From: Streptomyces sulfonofaciens | GTDB lineage: Bacteria > Actinomycetota > Actinomycetes > Streptomycetales > Streptomycetaceae | Assembly: GCF_014656295.1 (NCBI RefSeq) | Contig: NZ_BNCD01000019.1 | Location: 84,509-148,508 of the forward strand | DNA length: 64,000 nt | Direction of reading: 5' to 3' | In this document: piece by piece, positions 28,540 through 37,973 of the stretch | How the letters are laid out: each line of letters opens with the position of its first letter | How positions within the stretch are numbered: the stretch's first letter is position 1 | Notes under the pieces: model-generated | What the model was told of the DNA's origin: nothing | Database searches by the model: none | The model's input: the letters and a program-made list of their open reading frames with translations, nothing else | Made by a program: the position numbers and the translations under genes

Positions 28540-29181
28540 TCAACCGCGGTCGTGCGGCCGCACGGCCACCTGCCGGATCCCGGCAAGGACCATGTCGAGC
28601 CCGCGCTCGAACTCCTGGTCCGCGAGCGCGGCACCGAGGTGGGCCAGACCGGCGAGCGTGGGAAGACTTCCCTCGGCCAGGGTGCTCATGCGCCGGGCTG
28701 CCGACTCGCGAGTGGTCTCGCGGGTGAGCGGACCGGCGAGTTCGGCCTGGGCGATGCCCATGACGAAGCTCATGACGGTGCGGAAGGCGACCAGCAGGTC
28801 ATCCTCGCCCAGCCCGCCGCCGGCCAGCGCCGAGGCCAGCGCCTCCGCCGGGGCGAGACTGGCGGGCGACGACGTACGACGGGTGAGGACGAGCGGGACG
28901 GCGGCCGGGTGCGCACGGACGGCCCGCCACAGGGCGGTGGCCACCGCTCGGGTGTCGGCGGCCCAGTCGCCGGTGGGTTCCGGGACATGGACACATGCGG
29001 AAACCGCGTCGACCACGAGTTCTTCCAGTGCCTCGCGCCCGTCGACGTAGTTGTACAGCGTCATGGGGCCGGTACGCAGGGCTGCGGCCAGCGAACGCAT
29101 GGTGAGCGCGGGCAGGCCGTCGCGGTCGACGATGTCCAGCGCGTGCCACTGGATCTCCGCAAGAGTGAACCGGGCTCTCAT
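28540..29181 (-). CDS. TetR-family regulator (TetR_C-type)
   Basis: A 213-aa regulator with an N-terminal HTH (IVDRDGLPALTMRSLAAALRT then GPMTLYNYVDGREALEELVV) and a long alpha-helical C-terminal domain of the TetR_C kind. It is divergent from an alpha/beta hydrolase gene, with a 15-bp perfect inverted repeat in the shared 92-bp promoter region, so it most likely represses itself and the hydrolase/isomerase pair. Confidence 0.92.
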   Translation of the reverse strand: MRARFTLAEIQWHALDIVDRDGLPALTMRSLAAALRTGPMTLYNYVDGREALEELVVDAVSACVHVPEPTGDWAADTRAVATALWRAVRAHPAAVPLVLTRRTSSPASLAPAEALASALAGGGLGEDDLLVAFRTVMSFVMGIAQAELAGPLTRETTRESAARRMSTLAEGSLPTLAGLAHLGAALADQEFERGLDMVLAGIRQVAVRPHDRG

Positions 29182-29205
29182 CGGCAGGTGCTCCCCCTAC
29201 TTGAC

Positions 29206-29250
29206 ACGTACGTTGTACGTAACCCAAGGTACTACACGTACAACGTACGT
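29206..29250. promoter_or_regulatory. 15-bp perfect inverted repeat, TetR operator
   Basis: Arms ACGTACGTTGTACGT (29206-29220) and ACGTACAACGTACGT (29236-29250) are exact reverse complements around a 15-bp spacer. Each arm is itself a near-palindrome (GTACGTTGTACGT), so this may be two operator copies. A TTGACA at 29201-29206 abuts the left arm, so bound repressor would block the -35 of the plus-strand gene. Confidence 0.85.
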
Positions 29251-29273
29251 ACAGGGACGGAGTCCACCTCCAG

Positions 29274-30188
29274 ATGCTTGAGACACACCGCACTTCTTTC
29301 ATCTCCCGGGGACACCGCTGCGCGGCCTGGATCACCTGCCCCACGGGCCAGGGCCCCTGGCCTGCCGTCGTGCTCGTCCACGGCTTCGGAGCCACCCATG
29401 ACATGCGGCTCGACAGGTACGAGCAGGCGTTCGCTGCCGCGGGCATCGCCGTCGTCGCCTTCGACTTCCGGCACATCGGCGCCTCCGAGGGCACGCCCCG
29501 CCAGCTCGTCTCGATCCCCCGCCAGCTCGCCGACGTGGACGCCGCGCTGGCCTTCACCGCCGGCGACCCCCGCATCGATCCGACCAGGATCGCCTTGTGG
29601 GGAACCTCGATGGGGGCCACCCACGTCCTGCTCGCGGCGGCCGAACACCCCGAGATCGCCGCCGCCGTCGTCCAGTGCCCTGTCCTGAACACCATGAACG
29701 CCGCAACCAGTTCCGGGTTCCGCGCGATCACCAGGCTGGCCCGGCCCATCGCCAGTGACCTGGTCCGCGCTGCGCTGGGCCTGCCGCGCCGCTACGTCGC
29801 GATCGTCGACGAACCGGGCGGCACAGCGATCGTGACCGTCCCGGGGGCCAAGGAAGGCTGGTACGGAATGGTCCCGCCGGGTGGCAGCTTCGACAACCGC
29901 GTCACCGCATCGATCGGCTTCGAGCTGATCAAGCTCAACGCCTCGCGGCGTGCGAAAGCCGTTCGAGCGCCGCTGCTCGTGTGCGTGTCCGACCACGAGA
30001 CCCTCATGGACCCGCGCATCGCCGTCAGGACGGCTGATCTCGCTCCCCGCGGCACAGCGATCCGCTATCCCGCCGACCACTTCGAGGTCTACCACCCGCC
30101 GCTCGTGGACGGCATCCTCCGCGACCAGGTCGCCTTTCTCACCCGGCACCTCGCCGCCGAGCCCGCGAGCGAGGTCGGCGATGCCTGA
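29274..30188 (+). CDS. Alpha/beta hydrolase (dienelactone hydrolase/acetyl-xylan-esterase-like)
   Basis: A 304-aa serine hydrolase. Oxyanion region LVHGFGATHDM, nucleophile elbow GTSMGA (Ser about residue 107), an acid in VCVSDHETLMDP and His in YPADHFEVYHPP complete a triad. There is no signal peptide, so it is cytoplasmic. It overlaps the following maleylpyruvate-isomerase-like gene by 8 nt and is controlled by the divergent TetR. The substrate cannot be inferred. Confidence 0.87.
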   Translation: MLETHRTSFISRGHRCAAWITCPTGQGPWPAVVLVHGFGATHDMRLDRYEQAFAAAGIAVVAFDFRHIGASEGTPRQLVSIPRQLADVDAALAFTAGDPRIDPTRIALWGTSMGATHVLLAAAEHPEIAAAVVQCPVLNTMNAATSSGFRAITRLARPIASDLVRAALGLPRRYVAIVDEPGGTAIVTVPGAKEGWYGMVPPGGSFDNRVTASIGFELIKLNASRRAKAVRAPLLVCVSDHETLMDPRIAVRTADLAPRGTAIRYPADHFEVYHPPLVDGILRDQVAFLTRHLAAEPASEVGDA

Positions 30189-30819
30189 CCACAACACGCT
30201 CAGCAGGCTCCAGGACGACAACTTCTCCGCCTTCGCCCGCGCCCTCACCGAAGAGGAGTGGGACCGTCCCAGCCTGTGCGCGGGCTGGACGAACAAGGAC
30301 GTGCTCGCCCACCTCGCACTCGGCCTGCACCTTCCGCTGAGCCGTCTGCTGGCCGCCATGGCCCGCCACCGCGGATCGTTCGACGCCACCAACGAGGACA
30401 TCAGCCGCCGCTACGCCCGACACCGGACCGCGAGTGAGCTCATCGACGAATTCGACCGGCGACGGGCCCGGCCCCGCGGCATCGGACGCCTGCTCCCCGC
30501 CCCGCTGATGCTGGGCGACCACGTCGTCCACCACCTCGACATAGCCCTCGCCCTGGGCAGACCGGCCGCTCTCGCGCGCGAGGTGGCAGAAGCGGTCCTC
30601 ACCGTCGAGACGACCGTCCCCAATCCGTTCGTGCCGGCCACCGCGCGAGCCCGTGGCCTCACCCTGCGCGCGGCCGACACCGGCTGGAGCCGACGAGGCG
30701 ACCCCGCTCTGGAGGTTGTCGGCGCGGCAGAGCACCTCATCTCCGTCCTGGCCGGCCGCGCCCACGCCCTCCGTCACCTGGACGGGGCCGGGACCACCGC
30801 GTTGGCCCGGCGCATGTGA
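30181..30819 (+). CDS. Maleylpyruvate isomerase-family (DinB-like) protein
   Basis: A 212-aa protein of the mycothiol-dependent maleylpyruvate isomerase/DinB four-helix family. The N-terminal signature is intact: EEWDRPSLCAGWTNKDVLAH, with the DVLAHL histidine that binds metal, and a second ligand region LGDHVVHHLDIALALG around residue 120. Such proteins use mycothiol, the actinobacterial thiol. The ATG at 30181 overlaps the hydrolase stop, so the pair is one unit. The actual substrate is unknown. Confidence 0.82.
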   Translation: MPDHNTLSRLQDDNFSAFARALTEEEWDRPSLCAGWTNKDVLAHLALGLHLPLSRLLAAMARHRGSFDATNEDISRRYARHRTASELIDEFDRRRARPRGIGRLLPAPLMLGDHVVHHLDIALALGRPAALAREVAEAVLTVETTVPNPFVPATARARGLTLRAADTGWSRRGDPALEVVGAAEHLISVLAGRAHALRHLDGAGTTALARRM

Positions 30820-31116
30820 AGCACGAGCACGGAACCAACGGAACCAACGGAACCAAGGAGACGGCAGGCCCTGGGCAAGCAGGCCCCCACCCCGGCCGCT
30901 GTGTGACGCAACGGATCCTCCTGCCGTACGGCGGCCGGTTGCCCGGCGGCGCACCAGGTCGACGGCACCGTCGCCGGCATCCCCCGGCGCGCACGGGCGT
31001 CCCGGAACCGCCGTGTTACTCGTGCGTACTGCACGTCAGGCAGGTGACATCGGCGACTGTTGGAGCCCCCGGACGGAGTGACAGCGTAAGTGCTGCCGCC
31101 GACCGAGGGAGCTGGG
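30820..31116. promoter_or_regulatory. ramC upstream region
   Basis: A 300-bp gap without genes. It begins with three short direct repeats of GGAACCAAC (30832-30860) after the isomerase stop. Nearer ramC lies an imperfect dyad CGTGC-GTACT-GCACG (31021-31035), about 80 bp before the GTG. In S. coelicolor the ramC promoter region is bound by RamR, so this is the natural place for a RamR site; the exact element is inferred. Confidence 0.5.
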
Positions 31117-33774
31117 GTGAACAAGGGCTACGCCGTCTACTGCGATGCCGACGCGCACTTCTACGACGCGCCGCACCGGCGCTCCCGGCGCGGACCGAAC
31201 CGGACGGCCCCGTACGCGGCGGCAACGGCCCCGGTGCCACCGGGATGGCAGCGGCACACCGTCGGCGACTGGCTCGCCCTGCGGCCGGCCGGCCACCGAC
31301 TGCCCGCACAGGGCTGGAAGATCCATGTGTCGGCCTGCCTCGACAACGCCGAGTCCGTCCTCGACCGGCTGGTGGCCTACTGCCTCGCGCGCCGCATCGC
31401 CTTCAAGTTCGTACCGAGCCCGTACCTGCTGCACAACCGCAACGCCAAGTACGCGGACCGGGGCGCGAGCGGAAAGTTCGCCACCGTCTACCCGGCCGAC
31501 GACGAGCAGTGCCGCGCCGTCGCCGGGGACCTGGACGTGCTCCTGGCCGGGGAGCCGGGCCCGTACATCCTCAGTGACCTGCGCTGGGGGCGCGGACCCG
31601 TCCACCTGCGCTACGGCAGCTTCACGCAGCGGCACTGCTACGACGCGGACGGCGAACTGGTGCCCGCGCTCGAGGACGCGGCGGGACGACTCGTACCCGA
31701 CGTCAGGGGCCCCGTCTTCCGGGTGCCCGACTGGGTGGAACCGCCGGCGTTCCTGAAGCCGCACCTCGACGCCCGCGAGGCCGTCACCCTGGCGGGGCTG
31801 CCGTACACCGTCGAGCGGGCCCTGCACTTCTCCAACGGCGGCGGTGTCTACGTGGCCCGCGACGAGCGGACCGGCCGGACCGTGGTGCTGAAGGAGGCGC
31901 GGCCGCACGCCGGGCTCGCCGCGGACGGTGCCGACGCGGTGACCCGCCTGCACCGGGAGCGGCGGGCACTGGAGCGGCTGTCGGGCCTGGGCTGCGCGCC
32001 CGAGGTGCGGGACTGGTTCGTCCGCGGGGACCACCACTTCCTGGTGCTCGACCACATCGCCGGCGAGCCCCTCAACACCTTCTTCGCCCGGCGCCACCCG
32101 CTGGTCGACGCCGACCCGAGCGAGCAGCGGCTGGCGGAGTACACCCGGTGGGCACTGCGCATCCACCGCCTGGTGGAGGAGGCCGTGCGGGCCGTGCACG
32201 GGCGCGGCATGGTCTTCACCGATCTGCACCTGTTCAACGTCATGGTCTCCGACGACGAGTCGAAGGTGACCCTGCTGGACTTCGAGGCGGCCGGTGACGT
32301 CGCCGAGTCGGGCCGGCAGACGGTGGCCAACCCGGGCTTCGTCGCACCGCCCGACCGGCGCGGCTTCGACATCGACCGGTACGCCCTGGCGTGCCTGCGT
32401 CTCGCCCTCTTCCTGCCGCTGACGAGCCTGTTGGCGATCGACCGCGGCAAGGCCGCGCACCTGGCGGACGTGGTGGCGGAGCACTTCCCCGTCGACCGTG
32501 CCTTCCTGGACGAGGCAGTCGCCGAGATACTCCGCGACCCGGCTGCCGCCGGTACCCCGGGAGCACACCCCGCGCCGCGCTCCTACCTGCCGGTGCGGCC
32601 CGGTGACTGGCCGCGCAGCCGTGCCTCCATGGCCGCGGCCCTGCACGCCTCTGCCACCCCGCACCGCTCGGACCGCTGCTTCCCGGGAGACATCGCCCAG
32701 TTCGCCCGAGCAGGCGGCGGAGCGTCCTTCGGGTACGGCACCGCCGGAGTGCTGTACGCGCTGGCCGAGAGCGGTGCCGGGCGCCACCCCGCGGGCGAGG
32801 AGTGGCTGCTGCGTGCCGCGCGCGAGCCCGCCGAGGGCACCGCACTCGGCTTCTACGACGGGCTCGCCGGCATGGCCTGGACACTCCACCGTCTGGGACA
32901 CACCGAGGACGCCGTGCGCCTGGTGGACAGGATCCTCGAAGAGCCGTGGGAAGCCCTCCCGCCCCACCTGCACGGCGGGCTCGCCGGACTCGGCCTGGCG
33001 CTCGACTCACTCGGCGCGTCCTGCGGCGAGGGCGGTTTCGACGAGGCCGCGCAGCGCTGCACCGACCTGGTCGCCGGGGCACTGCGGGACACCCGCTCGC
33101 CGCTGCCGCGGGCCGGTCTCCTGTACGGGGCCGCCGGACCTGCGCTGCTCTTCGTCCGCCGCCACGAGCGCACCGGTGACGACGCCCTGCTCGACCTGGC
33201 CGCTGACGCGCTCGGACGCGACCTGGACCGGTGCAGGGCCGTCGGGGGCGGCGCCCTCCAGGTCGACGAGGGCTGGCGGACCATGCCGTACCTCGGGGCG
33301 GGCAGCGTGGGCATCGGCATGGTGCTCGACGACTACCTCGCCCACCGCGACGACGAGCGCTTCGCCCGAGCCGGACAGGGCATCGTCACCGCCGCCCGGT
33401 CCTCCTTCTACGTGCAGCCGGGTCTGATGCGGGGCGCGGCCGGGATGGTGCTGTACCTGAGCCGCACCCCCTACCGGGGCCCGGCGCTGCACGAGGGCGA
33501 CGTGGACCGCCTGATCGACCTGCTGACCTGGCACGCCATGACCTACCGGGGCCACCTGGCCTTCCCCGGCGAGCAGATGATGCGGCTGTCCATGGACCTG
33601 TCGACGGGCACCGCCGGATGCCTCCTGGCACTCGCCGCGGCCCGGCACGAGAGCCCGGCGCACTTGCCCTTCCTTCCGCCGCTTGCGCGGCCCCATGAGC
33701 CGGCTCCCGCTCGGGAGCCGAAACAGAGCACCTCCGTCCGCAGAGAAGAGAGGAAACATCATGAACCTGCTTGA
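31117..33774 (+). CDS. ramC: Class III lanthipeptide synthetase RamC (SapB modification)
   Basis: An 885-aa LanKC enzyme that dehydrates Ser residues of RamS and closes lanthionine rings to make a SapB-type morphogen. Three parts are visible: an N-terminal lyase-like region (to about 230), a Ser/Thr kinase-like domain (VVLKEA Lys near 258; TDLHLFN near 368-374; LLDFEAAG near 386-393) and a C-terminal LanC-like cyclase (530-860) with GxG repeats but no obvious Cys-Cys-His zinc site, as expected for RamC. The GTG at 31117 follows GAGGGAG. The 3' end overlaps the ramS start by 14 nt. Confidence 0.95.
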   Translation: MNKGYAVYCDADAHFYDAPHRRSRRGPNRTAPYAAATAPVPPGWQRHTVGDWLALRPAGHRLPAQGWKIHVSACLDNAESVLDRLVAYCLARRIAFKFVPSPYLLHNRNAKYADRGASGKFATVYPADDEQCRAVAGDLDVLLAGEPGPYILSDLRWGRGPVHLRYGSFTQRHCYDADGELVPALEDAAGRLVPDVRGPVFRVPDWVEPPAFLKPHLDAREAVTLAGLPYTVERALHFSNGGGVYVARDERTGRTVVLKEARPHAGLAADGADAVTRLHRERRALERLSGLGCAPEVRDWFVRGDHHFLVLDHIAGEPLNTFFARRHPLVDADPSEQRLAEYTRWALRIHRLVEEAVRAVHGRGMVFTDLHLFNVMVSDDESKVTLLDFEAAGDVAESGRQTVANPGFVAPPDRRGFDIDRYALACLRLALFLPLTSLLAIDRGKAAHLADVVAEHFPVDRAFLDEAVAEILRDPAAAGTPGAHPAPRSYLPVRPGDWPRSRASMAAALHASATPHRSDRCFPGDIAQFARAGGGASFGYGTAGVLYALAESGAGRHPAGEEWLLRAAREPAEGTALGFYDGLAGMAWTLHRLGHTEDAVRLVDRILEEPWEALPPHLHGGLAGLGLALDSLGASCGEGGFDEAAQRCTDLVAGALRDTRSPLPRAGLLYGAAGPALLFVRRHERTGDDALLDLAADALGRDLDRCRAVGGGALQVDEGWRTMPYLGAGSVGIGMVLDDYLAHRDDERFARAGQGIVTAARSSFYVQPGLMRGAAGMVLYLSRTPYRGPALHEGDVDRLIDLLTWHAMTYRGHLAFPGEQMMRLSMDLSTGTAGCLLALAAARHESPAHLPFLPPLARPHEPAPAREPKQSTSVRREERKHHEPA

Positions 33775-33889
33775 CCTGCAGTCGCTGGAGACCCCGAAGG
33801 ACGAGGCCGCGGGCGACGTCGCCACCGGCAGCCAGGCGAGCCTGCTCCTGTGCGGGGACAGCAGCCTGAGCGTGGTCACCTGCGGCTGA
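33761..33889 (+). CDS. ramS: SapB-type lanthipeptide precursor RamS
   Basis: A 42-aa precursor. The leader MNLLDLQSLETPKDEAAGDV contains the LLDLQ helix that class III synthetases recognise. The core starts at Thr22 and contains two copies of Ser-x2-Ser-x3-Cys (S24-S27-C31 and S34-S37-C41), the exact pattern of S. coelicolor SapB. The mature product should be an amphipathic surfactant lowering surface tension so that aerial hyphae can emerge. The ATG follows AGAGGA at 6 nt. Compared with RamS as I remember it, changes are conservative. Confidence 0.97.
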   Translation: MNLLDLQSLETPKDEAAGDVATGSQASLLLCGDSSLSVVTCG

Positions 33890-33945
33890 GCCGCACAGCG
33901 CCGAGAGCGACGACCGCGGTGTCCCACCGTGGTCGAGCCGGGGTC

Positions 33946-33965
33946 CCGGACGGTCCGCCGTCCGG
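33946..33965 (+). terminator. Hairpin between ramS and ramA
   Basis: Arms CCGGACGG (33946-33953) and CCGTCCGG (33958-33965) with a TCCG loop, 57 bp after the ramS stop. Such a hairpin could attenuate readthrough so that precursor mRNA exceeds transporter mRNA, as needed stoichiometrically. Function is inferred. Confidence 0.5.
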
Positions 33966-34057
33966 GGCCCCCGCCGCACGCCGCCCCCTCGCCGGCTCCG
34001 CGCCGGCCGCGCGGCGCCGCTGTCCTGCCCGGCCGCTCCCAGGAGGTCCCGTCCCCC

Positions 34058-35872
34058 ATGGTGCCCATCCGCGGACCGGCGGCACGTGCCACACGCTCCC
34101 CCGGGTTCCGGCTTCTCGTGCGCCTCGTCCGGCAGAGCGGACCCGGCACGATCGCGGTCCTCGGCTGCACACTGGCGTCGGCCGCCGCATCGCTCGCCAC
34201 GCCCGCCGTGGTCGGGCGGGTCCTCGATGCGCTCCTGCACCACGGCGCCGTCGGCCGCCCGCTCGGCCTGTGCGCGGCGCTCATGACCGCCGAGGTCGTA
34301 CTGGACGCCGTCGCCGCCCGGCTCACCGGCGGTGTCGCCGCACACGCCACCGCCTGGGTGCGCCACCGGGCGATGGCACGACTGCTGGGCGCGCCCCCGG
34401 GCGATGCCGCACGCTTCACGCCCGGCAGCGTCGCCACCCGTCTCACGGCCAACGCCGCGGAGGCCGGTTCCGGCCCGCCGGCCGCGGCCGCGCTGGCGGC
34501 CGCGCTCCCCCTGCCGGTGGGCGCCGTCATCGCCCTGGCCGTGATCGACCCGTGGACGGCCGCCGCGTTCGCCGCCGGGCTGCCGCTGCTGGTACTGGTG
34601 CTGCGCGCCTTCGCCCGCACCTCCTCCCACAGCGTCGCGCGGTACCAGCACATCCAGTCGCAGGTGGCGTCGCGGCTCGGCGAGGCGCTGTCGGGGGCCC
34701 GCACCATCGCCGCCGCCGGTCTTTTCGCACCCGAGCGGGACCGCGTCCTCGCCCCGCTGCCGGCCCTGGCCGAACAGGGTGCCCTGATGTGGCGGGCACA
34801 CGGCAAGGCGGTGGCACACAGCAGTGTGCTGATGCCCCTGCTCACCACATGGGTACTGGCCGTCGGCGGGCTGCGCCTGGCGGCCGGCGTGATCAGTGTG
34901 GGGGACCTGCTGGCCGCCTCCCGGTACGCGGCGCTGGCCGCGGGACTCGGCGCCGTCGCCGGTCCGCTCGGCACCCTCGTACGCGCACGTGCGGCGGCCG
35001 GACGGCTCACCGGCCTCATCGCCCTGCCCGAACTCGGCTACGGCAGGCGCGCGCTGCCGCCGGACGGCGCCGGTACTGTCGACCTGCGCGGGGTGTGCGT
35101 CGTACGGGACGGCCGGACGGTGCTGCGCGACGTCGACCTGCACGTGCCCGGTGGCGCGACGGTGGCGGTCGTGGGCCGATCGGGGGCGGGCAAGTCGGCT
35201 CTGGCGGCCGTGATGGGCCGGCTGGCCGACCCGACCGAAGGCCATGTCCTGCTGGACGGCGTGGATCTGCGGGAGGTGGACCGGGCGTCGCTGCGGCAGG
35301 CGGTCGCCTTCGCCTTCGCCCGTCCCTTCCTCTTCGGCGACACCCTCACCGCCGCCCTCTCGCCCTGCACGTCCGCCGGCGGTGCGGCGCTAGCGCGGGT
35401 GCGGGAGGCGGCCCGGGCGGCGAGTGCCGAACCGTTCGTGCGCCTGCTGCCCCGCGGGTACGACACGCCGCCCGGGGCGGCCTCGCTGTCCGGCGGCGAG
35501 TTGCAGCGCCTCGGTCTGGCGCGGGCGTTCGCGCAGGCACAGCGGCTGCTCATCCTGGACGACGCCACCTCCAGCCTGGACACGGTCACCGAGCAGCGGG
35601 TGCAGCACGCCCTGACCCACACCGTCCGGGCGCGCACCCGCGTGGTGGTGGCCCACCGGCTCGCCACCGCGGCGGGGGCCGACCTGGTGGTCTGGCTGGA
35701 GAACGGGACGGTCCGCGGGGTGGGTCCGCACCACAGCCTGGAGCGCCACCCCGGCTACCGCGCCGTGTTCACCCCGCCGGACTCCGGCGTGCGCCCGGAG
35801 CGCGACCACGCGCCGGGCCCCGGGCGCACGCCGGAGTCCGGCGCCGCCCCGACGTCCGGGCCGGGCCGGTGA
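34058..35872 (+). CDS. ramA: ABC transporter RamA, fused membrane and ATPase domains
   Basis: A 604-aa half-transporter. An N-terminal six-helix exporter domain (residues about 20-300) precedes the nucleotide-binding domain with Walker A GRSGAGKS, signature LSGGELQRL, Walker B LLILDDATSSLD and the H-loop VVAHRL. It pairs with RamB to export the modified SapB peptide. AGGAGG lies 11 nt before the ATG at 34058. The last 40 residues are a Pro/Gly-rich tail that includes a repeated PDSGVRPERDHAPGPGRTPE-like segment. Confidence 0.94.
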   Translation: MVPIRGPAARATRSPGFRLLVRLVRQSGPGTIAVLGCTLASAAASLATPAVVGRVLDALLHHGAVGRPLGLCAALMTAEVVLDAVAARLTGGVAAHATAWVRHRAMARLLGAPPGDAARFTPGSVATRLTANAAEAGSGPPAAAALAAALPLPVGAVIALAVIDPWTAAAFAAGLPLLVLVLRAFARTSSHSVARYQHIQSQVASRLGEALSGARTIAAAGLFAPERDRVLAPLPALAEQGALMWRAHGKAVAHSSVLMPLLTTWVLAVGGLRLAAGVISVGDLLAASRYAALAAGLGAVAGPLGTLVRARAAAGRLTGLIALPELGYGRRALPPDGAGTVDLRGVCVVRDGRTVLRDVDLHVPGGATVAVVGRSGAGKSALAAVMGRLADPTEGHVLLDGVDLREVDRASLRQAVAFAFARPFLFGDTLTAALSPCTSAGGAALARVREAARAASAEPFVRLLPRGYDTPPGAASLSGGELQRLGLARAFAQAQRLLILDDATSSLDTVTEQRVQHALTHTVRARTRVVVAHRLATAAGADLVVWLENGTVRGVGPHHSLERHPGYRAVFTPPDSGVRPERDHAPGPGRTPESGAAPTSGPGR

Positions 35873-37680
35873 GGGGCACCGGGGCACCGCCCGGGAGCAC
35901 GGGAGGGCGGCCGGCGGGCGGCGTGCCCGGACGGGGGCTGCGCTTCCTCGCCGACCGGCGACGGGCGGTCCTGGTGCTGGCCGCCTGGTCCCTGCTGGAG
36001 TCCGCGCAGACCTTCCTGACCGGCTACTGCCTGGCCCGTGCCCTCGACGCCGGGTTCCTCGCCGGCCGCACCACGATCGGTCTGGCCTGGCTCGCCGTCG
36101 CCGCGGCGGCTGCGTTCACCGCGGCGCCCGTGGTGCGGGGCGTCTTCACCCAGCTTGCGGAGCTCGTCGAGCCGTTGCGTGACGCCCTGGTGCACCGCGC
36201 GGTGTCCGCCGCGCTGCACCGGGCCCTGGCCGACCCCGCCGGGGTGGACCTCAAAGCGGTGTCCCGGCTCACCCAGCAGACGGAGCTGGTGCGCGACGGG
36301 TTCGCGGGGTTGGTGCTCACGGCACGGTCGTTCGTGTTCCACTCGGTGGGCACGGTGGCGGGGTTGCTCACGCTGGCGCCCGTTCTGCTGGTCCCGGTGC
36401 TGCCCCCGCTGCTGTTGGGACTGTCGCTGCTGCTCGCCGCGCTGCGTCCCATGGCCCGGGCGCAGCGGGTCTTCCTGGACGCCGACGAGGCCCTGGCCGA
36501 CCGGGCCAGCGGAGTTGCGGCGGGCCTGCGCGACGTCACGGCCTGCGGGGCCGGTGACGAGGTGGGCGCGCGCACCGGGGCCGCCATCGACGCCGCCCGG
36601 CGGGCGAGCCTGCACCTGGCCCGCTGGGCGGCGGTGCGGACGCTGACGCTGGGCGCCGCCGGACAGCTTCCGGTGGTCGCGCTGTTGTCACTCGCCCCCT
36701 GGCTGCTGCGGCAGGGGGTCACGGCCGGTGAGCTGGCGGGCGCCTTCACCTTCCTCGTGCAGTCGCTGCTGCCTGCGCTGCACACGCTGATGGCGGCGCT
36801 GGGCACCGCCGGTTCACGGCTGCTGGTGGTGCTGGAGCGCTTCGCACGCGAGCCCGTCGAGCCGCGGCCGCAGCCACCCGCGGCGGGCCCGCCGGCCGCG
36901 CCCGCCGGGCGGGTACCGCGCGCACGGCACGGCCGCACGCCGCCGGCGGTGCTGGCCGACGGCGTGAGCATGCGCTACGGCCCCACGGCACTGCCGGTGC
37001 TCGACGGTCTGGACCTGGCCGTGGCGCAGGGGGAGCACCTGGCGGTGGTGGGGCCCAGCGGCATCGGCAAGTCGACCCTCACCAGCGTGCTGGCCGGGCT
37101 GCTGGCCCCCGACCAGGGTGCGGTCTGGCTGGGCGGCACACCGGTCGCGGGGCGCACGGCACGGGAGCTGGCCCGGCTGCGGGTGCTGATCCCGCAGGAG
37201 GCGTACGTGTTCACCGGTACCGTTCTGGACAATCTGCGCCTCCTCGACCCGGCGGCCCCTCCCGACCGGCTGCTGCGGGCGGCTGCCCTGCTGGGCGCCG
37301 CACCGCTGCTGGCCGCTCTGGGCGGGCCGGACGCCGTCCTCGACCCGGCTGCGCTTTCCCAGGGGCAGCGGCAGTTGCTGGCCCTGTGCCGGGCCTATGT
37401 CTCGCCCGCCCCGCTGGTGATCCTCGACGAGGCGACGTGCCACCTTGACCCGGCCGCGGAGGCATCGGCCGAAAGCGCGTTCGCGGCGCGTCCGGGGACG
37501 CTGATCGTGGTCGCCCATCGGCTGTCGTCCGCCCGCCGGGCGGACCGGGTGCTGGTCCTGGACGGCCCCCGCACCGCGCTCGGCACCCACGACGACCTGC
37601 TGCGCCGCTCGGCCGCCTACCGGGAGATGACGGGGTACTGGTCAGCCGTCCGGCCGGGCGGCGGCAAGGGCGGGGCCTGA
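35869..37680 (+). CDS. ramB: ABC transporter RamB, fused membrane and ATPase domains
   Basis: A 603-aa partner of RamA. The GTG at 35869 overlaps the ramA stop (GTGA), so the two are translationally coupled and presumably made in equal amounts. The membrane domain covers residues about 25-310; the ATPase has Walker A GPSGIGKST, a non-canonical signature LSQGQRQLL, Walker B LVILDEATCHLD and VVAHRLSSA. The LSQGQ variant is common in one half of heterodimeric exporters. It ends the ramCSAB unit. Confidence 0.94.
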   Translation: MRGTGAPPGSTGGRPAGGVPGRGLRFLADRRRAVLVLAAWSLLESAQTFLTGYCLARALDAGFLAGRTTIGLAWLAVAAAAAFTAAPVVRGVFTQLAELVEPLRDALVHRAVSAALHRALADPAGVDLKAVSRLTQQTELVRDGFAGLVLTARSFVFHSVGTVAGLLTLAPVLLVPVLPPLLLGLSLLLAALRPMARAQRVFLDADEALADRASGVAAGLRDVTACGAGDEVGARTGAAIDAARRASLHLARWAAVRTLTLGAAGQLPVVALLSLAPWLLRQGVTAGELAGAFTFLVQSLLPALHTLMAALGTAGSRLLVVLERFAREPVEPRPQPPAAGPPAAPAGRVPRARHGRTPPAVLADGVSMRYGPTALPVLDGLDLAVAQGEHLAVVGPSGIGKSTLTSVLAGLLAPDQGAVWLGGTPVAGRTARELARLRVLIPQEAYVFTGTVLDNLRLLDPAAPPDRLLRAAALLGAAPLLAALGGPDAVLDPAALSQGQRQLLALCRAYVSPAPLVILDEATCHLDPAAEASAESAFAARPGTLIVVAHRLSSARRADRVLVLDGPRTALGTHDDLLRRSAAYREMTGYWSAVRPGGGKGGA

Positions 37681-37973
37681 GCCGGCCGAGAGGCCGCAGC
37701 GGGAACCCCCCACAGGCGGCGCCCGGCGGCAGAGGTGGATCCCGCCGCGGCGACGGATGGGCGCGGCTCGACCGTGCGAGCGGAACGGGGGGCCGCCGGC
37801 CGCTGCGGCGTCGGCGGCCGATGAGGCGCGTGCCCGCCTCGGGCCGGTGGCGCCCCGCAACACGGCGCGGTGCCGCGGGACGCGCCTCGCCGCCGCCGGC
37901 ACCTGGGGGCCGCCTGCGAGGTCCCGCACATCGGCACCGCGCCGGGCAGGTCCCCCCTCGCCCGAGACCGTCC

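Noticed and set aside
33850..37680. One 1276-codon transporter starting before ramA
   Set aside because: The frame through ramA is antisense-like Arg/Gly-rich text; ramB begins at the GTGA overlap at 35869.
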